A DNA stretch of 6,944 nucleotides. Origin: Planctomycetia bacterium. Its GTDB lineage: Bacteria; Planctomycetota; UBA11346. Numbering within the stretch: the stretch's first letter is position 1; each line of letters starts with the position of its first letter. Position numbers and translations under genes: made by a program. The stretch spans positions 1 through 6,944 of the forward strand of contig SYDV01000132.1 of the NCBI GenBank assembly GCA_005801395.1, given 5' to 3'. The notes beneath the pieces were generated by a model. It made no database searches, was not told the origin of the DNA, and saw only the letters and a program-made list of their open reading frames with translations. Positions 1 through 5,112 of this stretch are shown here, one piece after another.

Positions 1-666
1 AAAATCATTACCGCCGAAGATCCTGTCGAATATCATTTAAACGGTATTAATCAGTGCCAAGTCAATCATAAGATTAATATGGACTTCCCGCGTATTTTGC
101 GTGCCATGTTACGTCAAGCACCGAACGTCATTCTGGTCGGTGAAATTCGTGACGCCGAAACAGCACAAATTGCCATTCAAGCATCGCTGACCGGTCACTT
201 AGTGTTCAGCACGCTACACACCAACGACGCACCATCTGCACTTACGCGTTTAATTGACATGGGCGTACCACCCTTTTTGGTCGCCACGTCGATTCAAGCA
301 GTGTTAGCTCAGCGTCTTATTCGCACCAATTGTCCAAAATGCTTAGCCCCTTTTACACCCGAGCAAAAACATTTGGATATGCTCAAATTACGCCCTGAGC
401 AATTAGCCAATCAACAATTTAAACGCGGTGTCGGTTGCGATCACTGCAAAGGCAGCGGCTATCGCGGTCGCCGTGGCATCTTCGAAATGATGGTCATGAA
501 TCGTTCGATTCGCGATTTAGCCTTTGCCAAAGCCACAACCAGCGAAGTTCGCCGTGCCGCCATTGCCAACGGCATGAACACCTTATCGATGGACGGCGCA
601 CGCAAAGCGCTGCAAGGCATTACGACGCCTGACGAAGTCATTCGCATGGCGAAAACCGACGACTAG
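1..666 (+). CDS. gspE: GspE/PilB-type secretion/pilus assembly ATPase, C-terminal part (5' truncated by window edge)
   Basis: The reading frame is open from base 1, so the start lies upstream; 221 residues remain of a protein that is usually about 550-600 long. This is a cytoplasmic hexameric AAA-like ATPase that powers type II secretion pseudopilus or type IV pilus assembly at the inner membrane. In fragment numbering, the Asp box (TAEDPVEY) is at residues 4-11, Walker B with its glutamate (ILVGEIRD) at 44-51 and the His box ([12 protein letters not shown]) at 64-75. A zinc-binding tetracysteine is seen as CPKC (111-114) and CDHC (146-149), followed by the [12 protein letters not shown] segment. 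The Walker A P-loop lies outside the window. The zinc motif and EIRD signature favour GspE/PilB over the retraction ATPase PilT. GspE and PilB cannot be separated without the N-terminus and neighbours, so the symbol is provisional. The gene ends in TAG at 664-666 and is convergent with the next gene. Confidence 0.93.
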   Translation, partial: KIITAEDPVEYHLNGINQCQVNHKINMDFPRILRAMLRQAPNVILVGEIRDAETAQIAIQASLTGHLVFSTLHTNDAPSALTRLIDMGVPPFLVATSIQAVLAQRLIRTNCPKCLAPFTPEQKHLDMLKLRPEQLANQQFKRGVGCDHCKGSGYRGRRGIFEMMVMNRSIRDLAFAKATTSEVRRAAIANGMNTLSMDGARKALQGITTPDEVIRMAKTDD

Positions 667-688
667 CAAAAAGCCGACAGCCCTTAAC

Positions 689-719
689 ACGTCAGTGTTA
701 CCAATGTTACCACTGACGT
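689..719 (+). terminator. Stem-loop between convergent genes, likely transcription terminator
   Basis: A perfect 9-bp inverted repeat, ACGTCAGTG (689-697) and CACTGACGT (711-719), encloses a 13-base loop. It lies 22 bases after the ATPase stop codon. On the + strand it is followed by the T-rich stretch TTATTTATT (719-728), which suits a Rho-independent terminator for the ATPase gene. On the - strand the stem is followed only by GTTAAGGG, so it would be a poor intrinsic terminator for the barrel gene. The loop is longer than typical and the T-run is interrupted by A, so strength is uncertain. Confidence 0.6.
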
Positions 720-726
720 TTATTTA

Positions 727-1902
727 TTAAAAATCGACCGTCGTCTTTAACGCTAACATTTCCCAGGTGGTCGACACGCCCTGAGGATTGTCCGCTTTCG
801 AAATTCCGATTGGTCCATCATGGAATTGAAATTCCGCTTTAATCGACCAATTACTCAACGGCATAATATTTATGGCGGCAACATAAGCCCAACCATCAGT
901 ACTCGTTCCATTGGTGTCACTATATTGATATTCAATGGCGCCATAGGCATCGAGCCACTTTGTCGCATGCCAAGTCGCATTAATATAGCCGCCATGATAA
1001 TTTCGCTCAACATTTGGCATCACAGGACTATTGGTGACGCCCTTATTTCGACTGTAGGCATATTCATTCGCAAATGTCCAATGAGCACTCTGCCATTCGG
1101 CAGAAAGCACAACAATATCAACGTCAGTCGTTTGTGTCGCTTGGCCAAAATTTGTTTTAGAAATTACCGTAATATTTTCGGTGCGATTACCACTCACACG
1201 CAGGCCTAATTCGTCGATTGGCGTGTTCCAATGCAGCATGCCGCCAAAAAAAGCATCAACATCAACATCGGTTGCGATGCCAAAAGAACGTTCCGCCGTT
1301 GACTGAGCGAAGGCGCTATCCGAATCGATATTCTTTGTACCACCATAGATCGCGTAGCTAACGCCATTGCCAAAAAGTTTGTCGAAAAAACCAGTGAATT
1401 TACCACCGTCTACAGCTACTTGACTGTCTCTTAAACGAATTGGGTAAATGGATTGCGGCAAAAACACTGACGTTCGTGCGGGATCAATATCCTGCAAATC
1501 ATTGTAAAGCCCACCAGGAACCTTGACCCGCCCAAATTGAAAAACCGCGGCTTCATCGGCGGTGTATTCGGCAAAAGCCCAATCAAGGCGTGGTTCACCA
1601 TTTTCGTAACGCCCTAAATCACGCAAATAAAGTTGTGCGCCAATACGCACACGATCCCAAGGACGTATGCTGGCATTCATCGCGGCTTCATAAAAGTCCG
1701 TCGACCCATCCATCGAATCCGCTGCGAGATAATTATTTTCCCACGTGCGAAAATAGCCAAAACTAACAAATCCATGGGCTTCTAATCGCAGTTGCTCAGA
1801 GACCGAATTGGTCGCTTGATCTAGTCCATGGCTCAGTGTCGCGGAGGCCGACCAGGCGCACAGCGACAGAGGGATGCAGAAAATGTTTGGAAATCGACGC
1901 AT
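727..1902 (-). CDS. Porin-like outer-membrane beta-barrel protein
   Basis: A 391-residue protein. It starts with MRRF and a hydrophobic segment (about residues 7-21) ending in A-S-A at 19-21, a plausible signal peptidase I site. The mature part has many alternating aromatic/polar beta-strand-like stretches, no long hydrophobic helix, and ends in TTVDF; a C-terminal Phe is the usual BAM-complex recognition signal of barrel proteins. The N-terminal segment HGFVSFGYFRTWENNYLA and the block RVKVPGGLYNDLQDIDPART resemble phosphate-selective-porin-like (OprO/OprP-type) and related uncharacterised barrel proteins, so a passive channel role is inferred. The substrate is unknown. The ATG at 1902 is preceded on its strand by the purine-rich GAAAGAG, four bases away, which supports this start. 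It is convergent with the ATPase gene and divergent from the phosphatase gene, hence probably monocistronic. An adhesin or other barrel role is not excluded. Confidence 0.85.
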   Translation of the reverse strand: MRRFPNIFCIPLSLCAWSASATLSHGLDQATNSVSEQLRLEAHGFVSFGYFRTWENNYLAADSMDGSTDFYEAAMNASIRPWDRVRIGAQLYLRDLGRYENGEPRLDWAFAEYTADEAAVFQFGRVKVPGGLYNDLQDIDPARTSVFLPQSIYPIRLRDSQVAVDGGKFTGFFDKLFGNGVSYAIYGGTKNIDSDSAFAQSTAERSFGIATDVDVDAFFGGMLHWNTPIDELGLRVSGNRTENITVISKTNFGQATQTTDVDIVVLSAEWQSAHWTFANEYAYSRNKGVTNSPVMPNVERNYHGGYINATWHATKWLDAYGAIEYQYSDTNGTSTDGWAYVAAINIMPLSNWSIKAEFQFHDGPIGISKADNPQGVSTTWEMLALKTTVDF

Positions 1903-1928
1903 TGCGCTCTTTCATGTGTTATCTGCTC

Positions 1929-1934
1929 AAGGAG
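1929..1934 (+). promoter_or_regulatory. Strong Shine-Dalgarno AAGGAG with no obvious long gene behind it
   Basis: AAGGAG lies 8 bases before an ATG at 1943. That ATG is out of frame with the phosphatase and opens only a 21-codon ORF (MYCPTSWHSTMGTRERPTLSP, stop TGA 2006-2008). The mini-ORF overlaps the preferred phosphatase GTG start (1983) and closes 19 bases before the alternative ATG (2028). It could be a leader peptide coupling translation into the phosphatase gene, or a chance match in the spacer. Confidence 0.35.
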
Positions 1935-1982
1935 CGACCGCAATGTATTGCCCTACGTCATGGCACTCCACGATGGGCACAC

Positions 1983-2816
1983 GTGAACGACCAACACTTT
2001 CTCCATGACCTCCCCTTTGCGTATGAGATGTCCGTTGCCCTACAGGCCACGCGCGAAGCCGGCGCCACGGCCCTACAAATGCAAGGTGCCATAGCGGCAA
2101 CCGCCAAAGCCGACGGTTCGCCCGTTACCCCAGGAGATTTAGCCGCTGATGCCATCATTCATCATTATTTAACCCAGCATTTTCCTACAGATGCTATTTT
2201 AAGCGAAGAACGAGCCGACTCACCAGCACGACTGAGCAACGAACGCTTGTGGATTATTGATCCCATTGATGGCACCAAAGATTACGTCGGACAAAGCCAT
2301 GAATGGGCCGTTCAGGTCGCTTTAGCCATTAATGGCAATCTGGCACTCGGCATTCTGGACATTCCCGCCGAAGGCGTGTGTTTAATTGGTATGCCGGGCC
2401 ATGGTGCATGGATATTAGATCGTCAGGGTCAACGACCTTTGATTATTAATCAGGCCAACGCGGATGTGCTGATCACCAGTAACAGTAAACGAAATCGCCT
2501 TGCGGTAGAAAAAGTATTAACCGCCTTGCCGGAATTCCGCTCACTCAACGCCACGTCTGTCGGCATTAAAGTAGCGCGCATTATTAGCGGACATGCTGGT
2601 TTATACGTTCATCCGCGCCCATTAGCCGAATGGGACGCTGCCGCGCCAGCTGCCGTGCTGATCGCTGCTGGAGGAACCGTCACGACCTTAGCTGGCGAAC
2701 CGCTGAGTTTTAATCTTCCTAGCGGACGCTGCCCAGGATTAGTTTATTCCAAACGCGCTGACCACGATGCCTTAATTACTCGCATGAGTACCGGTGGCGT
2801 GGAGTTAATGCCGTGA
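1983..2816 (+). CDS. cysQ: CysQ-like 3'(2'),5'-bisphosphate nucleotidase (inositol monophosphatase superfamily)
   Basis: The likely reaction is hydrolysis of 3'-phosphoadenosine 5'-phosphate to AMP and phosphate, a cytoplasmic clean-up step of sulfate assimilation and sulfotransfer. With a GTG start at 1983 the product is 277 residues. The superfamily metal-binding sites are intact: LSEE at 73-76, WIIDPIDGT at 90-98 (Asp93, Asp96) and EWDAAAP at 216-222 (Asp218). KADGSPVTPGDLAAD (42-56) and SVGIKVARI (192-200) resemble CysQ more than classical inositol phosphatases. The start is uncertain. Alternatives in frame are ATG 1914 and ATG 2028; I prefer 1983 because the residues just before Met2028 (FAYEMSVALQATREAG) look like conserved family N-terminus (YE.ELxVALxAxREAG, from memory). 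Its ribosome site is weak (GATGGG, 1972-1977). Substrate specificity is not proved by sequence. The stop overlaps the next gene, suggesting an operon. Confidence 0.88.
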   Translation: MNDQHFLHDLPFAYEMSVALQATREAGATALQMQGAIAATAKADGSPVTPGDLAADAIIHHYLTQHFPTDAILSEERADSPARLSNERLWIIDPIDGTKDYVGQSHEWAVQVALAINGNLALGILDIPAEGVCLIGMPGHGAWILDRQGQRPLIINQANADVLITSNSKRNRLAVEKVLTALPEFRSLNATSVGIKVARIISGHAGLYVHPRPLAEWDAAAPAAVLIAAGGTVTTLAGEPLSFNLPSGRCPGLVYSKRADHDALITRMSTGGVELMP

Positions 2817-3403
2817 ACGACTGTTTTAAGACAGCCATATGCGGCATCAGCATTTTAGGAGTGCTGCTGGCTTTCACTGCCTGCGGTACCGTCCGTGGAC
2901 TCTCGAACGACCATGCTGAATTAGTCGCCTGGTACATCGAAGACGTTGCCCGCGGAACGCCGCGCAATCCGGATGAATTAGTGCTGCCAATGACCACTCC
3001 TGAGATGACACGTATCGCTAGCTGGCTGGCTGGCAGTAAAATCAAAGATAAACTGGTGCAACCGCGCCAAATCGATGAGCGACAAAAACGCTGGTCAGCC
3101 ATCCACTCACTCTTCATCCAAGGTGAAGTCGTGGTGCTCACTGACGGATTACTTGCTCCAGCACCCGCACTTTCGCGCGCTGATCAAATCTACATTCTAC
3201 CCGTCGTTGACGCTGAAAATCTAGATCGACGCAGCCTAGACGCACTCATTATCAGCATGAGCAACAGTGACCACGACGGTGCAAAAAAATGGGTCGCGAC
3301 AACTGCCGCTGCTCGCCTAGCGTTAGACACCAAGGCTGGAGCCACCCATTGGCGTTTACCAGCGGCCACCCACTCCAATCAAAGAATACAGGTCGAGCAA
3401 TAA
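2813..3403 (+). CDS. Probable lipoprotein of unknown function
   Basis: A 196-residue product starting with GTG, which overlaps the phosphatase stop as GTGA. GGAG at 2801-2804, 8 bases upstream, supports this start, and the overlap implies translational coupling. The N-terminus has one Lys, a hydrophobic stretch (about residues 8-23) and FTAC at 21-24, a lipobox with an off-consensus Phe at -3. Cys24 would be the lipidated residue, giving a membrane-anchored periplasmic protein. The mature part has no transmembrane segment. It is mixed alpha/beta in look, with a WYIEDVARG segment (42-50), a hydrophobic strand GEVVVLTDGLL (104-114) and YILPVVDAENLDRRSLDAL (126-144), and a Gln/Glu-rich end. I recognise no domain or catalytic motif. 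Two further Cys at 4 and 10 lie in the signal region. A simple secreted protein is the alternative. Function unknown. Confidence 0.75.
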   Translation: MNDCFKTAICGISILGVLLAFTACGTVRGLSNDHAELVAWYIEDVARGTPRNPDELVLPMTTPEMTRIASWLAGSKIKDKLVQPRQIDERQKRWSAIHSLFIQGEVVVLTDGLLAPAPALSRADQIYILPVVDAENLDRRSLDALIISMSNSDHDGAKKWVATTAAARLALDTKAGATHWRLPAATHSNQRIQVEQ

Positions 3404-3416
3404 CGATTTCTCCACT

Positions 3417-3454
3417 ATGGGAGGGCCGGGTTCCAGTAGTTGCACCCCGCCCAT
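3417..3454 (+). other. GC-rich imperfect stem-loop upstream of the fumarase operon
   Basis: ATGGGAGGG (3417-3425) can pair with CCCGCCCAT (3446-3454) with a single A/G mismatch around a 20-base loop. It begins 13 bases after the lipoprotein stop codon and ends 33 bases before the fumarase alpha start. No T-run follows (GTAACCCACG), so it is not a convincing intrinsic terminator. It may terminate weakly, stabilise an mRNA end, or be incidental. No good -35/-10 pair stands out in this 84-base spacer. Confidence 0.3.
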
Positions 3455-3475
3455 GTAACCCACGATGCGCCACCC

Positions 3476-3479
3476 GAGG
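3476..3479 (+). promoter_or_regulatory. Shine-Dalgarno deciding the fumarase alpha start
   Basis: GAGG sits 8 bases before ATG 3488. The frame stays open upstream to an ATG at 3440, but the extra 16 residues (MHPAHVTHDAPPEALF) have no such site, run through the SD and do not look like fumarase. Start 3488 is therefore preferred. Confidence 0.7.
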
Positions 3480-3487
3480 CACTGTTT

Positions 3488-4378
3488 ATGAGCACCGCTA
3501 CCACCACCGCCCTCCAGGCATCATTAATCGAATTAATTCGCGTAACCTCTACGGTATTGCCACGCGATGTCGTGACGGCAGTCGAAGCTGGGAAGAAACA
3601 AGAAACGGCAGGCACCAACGCGGCTTACGCACTCGACGTCATCGACTGCAATATTGGCCTGGCCAAAACTACTAGTCAGCCACTGTGCCAGGACACTGGT
3701 TCAATTCTGGTGTATGTGCACACGCCAGTGGGATACGACCAAATTACCTTTGAAGAAACTTTCATTGCAGCGGTAAAAGAGGCCACCGTCAAAGGCTATC
3801 TACGGCAAAATTCGGTCGATGCGGTCACCGGTAAAAACAGCGGCAATAATGTTGGTCCAGGTGCGCCGGATTTTCATTTTCATCAATGGCGAGAAAATTA
3901 TGTTGAAGTAAAATTAATGCTCAAAGGCGGCGGCTGCGAAAATGTTGGCGCGACCTACATGCTACCCAATGCCAAATTTGGTGGCCGTGATTTAAAAGGC
4001 GTCGAGAACGCGATTCTCGACTGCGTTCTCCAAGCCCAAGGCCAAGGTTGCGGCCCAGGGATTCTCGGCGTCGGCATCGGTGGCGACCGCGTAAGCGGCA
4101 TGGCCTGCGCCAAAGAACAATTACTACGCACCCTCGATGATACCAACGACGATCCTGTTTTAGGCGAACTCGAACAACGCATTATTAACAAAGCCAATCA
4201 ATCTGGTATCGGCCCCATGGGCTTTGGTGGAAAAACCACCTTAATGGGCTGTAAAATCGGCAAACGCAACCGCGTCCCCGCCTCGTTCTTTGTTTCCATT
4301 AGCTATATGTGTTGGGCATTTCGTCGGCAAGGCATCACGCTCGCTGCCGATGGTAGTACCACCAAATGGCTCTATTGA
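3488..4378 (+). CDS. Class I fumarate hydratase, alpha (N-terminal domain) subunit
   Basis: A 296-residue product, the usual size for the separate alpha subunit of [4Fe-4S] fumarases (TtdA/FumA N-terminal family). With the beta subunit it interconverts fumarate and (S)-malate in the TCA cycle, in the cytoplasm. Three cysteines match the cluster ligands of the family: Cys67 in PLCQDTG, Cys188 in GQGCGPG and Cys275 in SYMCWAFRRQG. Asp69 in CQD corresponds to the proposed catalytic base of Leishmania class I fumarase. GVGIGGDR (194-201) and the ending ITLAADGSTTKWLY also fit. In E. coli FumA both domains are one chain; here they are two genes 7 bases apart. Symbol left blank because fumA/fumB name full-length isoenzymes in E. 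coli. L-tartrate dehydratase is the main alternative, as it shares the fold, but the general match and TCA role favour fumarase. The cluster makes the enzyme oxygen-sensitive. Confidence 0.93.
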   Translation: MSTATTTALQASLIELIRVTSTVLPRDVVTAVEAGKKQETAGTNAAYALDVIDCNIGLAKTTSQPLCQDTGSILVYVHTPVGYDQITFEETFIAAVKEATVKGYLRQNSVDAVTGKNSGNNVGPGAPDFHFHQWRENYVEVKLMLKGGGCENVGATYMLPNAKFGGRDLKGVENAILDCVLQAQGQGCGPGILGVGIGGDRVSGMACAKEQLLRTLDDTNDDPVLGELEQRIINKANQSGIGPMGFGGKTTLMGCKIGKRNRVPASFFVSISYMCWAFRRQGITLAADGSTTKWLY

Positions 4379-4380
4379 GG
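4377..4380 (+). promoter_or_regulatory. Shine-Dalgarno overlapping the alpha-subunit stop codon
   Basis: The alpha stop TGA (4376-4378) is embedded in TGAGG, whose GAGG lies 5 bases before ATG 4386 of the beta subunit. A ribosome finishing alpha sits on the start site of beta, so coupled 1:1 translation of the two subunits is likely. This also rejects the longer frame opening at 4290 inside the alpha gene. Confidence 0.75.
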
Positions 4381-4385
4381 TTATT

Positions 4386-4958
4386 ATGGCCATCATCCCC
4401 CTCACCACGCCCATCACCGAAGCACAAATTCGCACACTCAAAGTTGGCGATACCGTCGAAATTACTGGTCGTCTGTATACCGGACGTGACGCCGTGCATC
4501 ATCGCTTACACCACGGTGAAAAACCGCCAGTCGATTTGGCAGGGCACATTATTTATCACTGTGGTCCAGTTATGGTTAAGGACGGGGATAAATGGGTATG
4601 CAAAGGCGCTGGCCCAACCACGTCGTCACGCGAAGAACCTTACCAATGGGAAGTCATGCGCGATCACGGTATTCGTGGCGTCATTGGGAAAGGCGGCATG
4701 GGGCCGAAGACGTTAGAAGGCTGCGTTAAATATGGCTGCGTCTATTTGCACGCGATCGGCGGTGCGGCACAAGTCGCGGCACAAAAAATTACCCGCGTAG
4801 ATGGAGTCGATTGGATGGACCTCGGCAGCCCCGAAGCCATCTGGCACCTATGGGTCGAAAAATTCCCCTGCATTGTGACCATGGATAGCCACGGTAATTC
4901 GTTGCATAAACAAGTGTTCGAAGCCTCTGCTGCGGAATTGGAAAAACTCAAAGCCTAA
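4386..4958 (+). CDS. Class I fumarate hydratase, beta (C-terminal domain) subunit
   Basis: A 190-residue product of the Fumerase C-terminal family (TtdB/FumA C-domain), the normal length for a separate beta subunit. It supplies substrate-binding residues to the [4Fe-4S] site carried by alpha. By spacing they match the Leishmania enzyme: Arg34 in YTGRDAVH (its R421), Thr78 and Arg82 in GPTTSSR (its T467, proposed acid, and R471) and Lys102 in IGKGGMG (its K491); the intervals of 20 and about 50 residues are conserved. Other family features are HIIYHCGPVM (54-63) and HAIGGAAQVAA (122-132). No signal peptide or membrane segment is present. All expected active-site residues are in place, so the enzyme should be functional. 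The gene ends with TAA at 4956-4958, before a strong inverted repeat. Confidence 0.93.
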   Translation: MAIIPLTTPITEAQIRTLKVGDTVEITGRLYTGRDAVHHRLHHGEKPPVDLAGHIIYHCGPVMVKDGDKWVCKGAGPTTSSREEPYQWEVMRDHGIRGVIGKGGMGPKTLEGCVKYGCVYLHAIGGAAQVAAQKITRVDGVDWMDLGSPEAIWHLWVEKFPCIVTMDSHGNSLHKQVFEASAAELEKLKA

Positions 4959-4970
4959 CAGCTCGCAGCT

Positions 4971-5001
4971 AAGTTTTCGACAGTCCGTCTGTCGAAAACT
5001 T
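4971..5001. repeat. Perfect 13-bp inverted repeat / stem-loop downstream of the fumarase operon
   Basis: AAGTTTTCGACAG (4971-4983) and CTGTCGAAAACTT (4989-5001) are exact reverse complements around the 5-base loop TCCGT. It starts 12 bases after the beta-subunit stop. Position and strength suit an mRNA 3' end or terminator, but the next bases (GTCTAAATG) are not a T-run in either direction, so Rho-independent termination is unproven. An operator or a small palindromic intergenic repeat are alternatives. Confidence 0.7.
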
Positions 5002-5020
5002 GTCTAAATGTTGATAAAAC

Positions 5021-5031
5021 CTGTCGAAAAC
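5021..5031. repeat. Third copy of CTGTCGAAAAC motif
   Basis: CTGTCGAAAAC here repeats 4989-4999 exactly, 32 bases downstream, and is complementary to 4973-4983. In RNA it could therefore pair with the first arm instead of the second, as an 11-bp alternative stem. Purpose unknown. Confidence 0.55.
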
Positions 5032-5049
5032 CCGACTAAAGCCAGTCGG
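5032..5049. repeat. Small perfect hairpin CCGACT/AGTCGG
   Basis: CCGACT (5032-5037) and AGTCGG (5044-5049) form a 6-bp stem with loop AAAGCC, directly abutting the third CTGTCGAAAAC copy. No T-run follows. It lies 63 bases before the reductase start, within its probable 5' leader. TTGATA at 5011-5016 resembles a -35 box, but no matching -10 box appears at the right distance, so I do not call a promoter. Confidence 0.45.
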
Positions 5050-5096
5050 AAGGTCGACATTGCGTCACGTTCCCGATCCCATGATCACCACATTTC

Positions 5097-5101
5097 AAGG
5101 A
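5097..5101 (+). promoter_or_regulatory. Shine-Dalgarno of the class II ribonucleotide reductase gene
   Basis: AAGGA lies 11 bases before ATG 5113, slightly longer than the usual 5-9. It is the only purine-rich site near this start. The next in-frame ATG is codon 36, inside conserved-looking sequence, so 5113 is the best start. Confidence 0.55.
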
Positions 5102-5112
5102 CTTCATTACTT

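Noticed and set aside
820..1209. A 129-codon + strand open frame inside the barrel gene.
   Set aside because: It lies opposite the well-supported - strand gene with signal peptide and C-terminal Phe; the product has no recognisable features.
1903..1982. Divergent promoters between the barrel and phosphatase genes.
   Set aside because: A promoter must lie near here, but no -35/-10 pair with acceptable spacing stood out on either strand. On the - strand TTGCGG and GATAAC are only 14 bases apart.
3289..3675. An open frame of 128 codons spanning the lipoprotein end and fumarase alpha start.
   Set aside because: It is Arg-rich, out of frame with two well-supported genes and has no ribosome site; it is a frame shadow.
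4290..4385. Longer start for the fumarase beta subunit.
   Set aside because: It would read through the end of the alpha gene in another frame. The added residues do not resemble fumarase, and a proper Shine-Dalgarno marks ATG 4386.
5038..5060. AAAGCCAGTCGGAAGGTCGAC looks a little like a cobalamin-riboswitch B12 box ahead of a B12-dependent enzyme gene.
   Set aside because: The match to the B12-box consensus is partial, the leader is only about 150 bases and other conserved aptamer blocks are not visible. A covariance-model search with the Rfam cobalamin models would decide; a significant hit would overturn this rejection.
4959..5112. Possible NrdR boxes controlling nrdJ.
   Set aside because: No sequence close to the ACACTATATATTGTGT-type NrdR consensus is present in the spacer.
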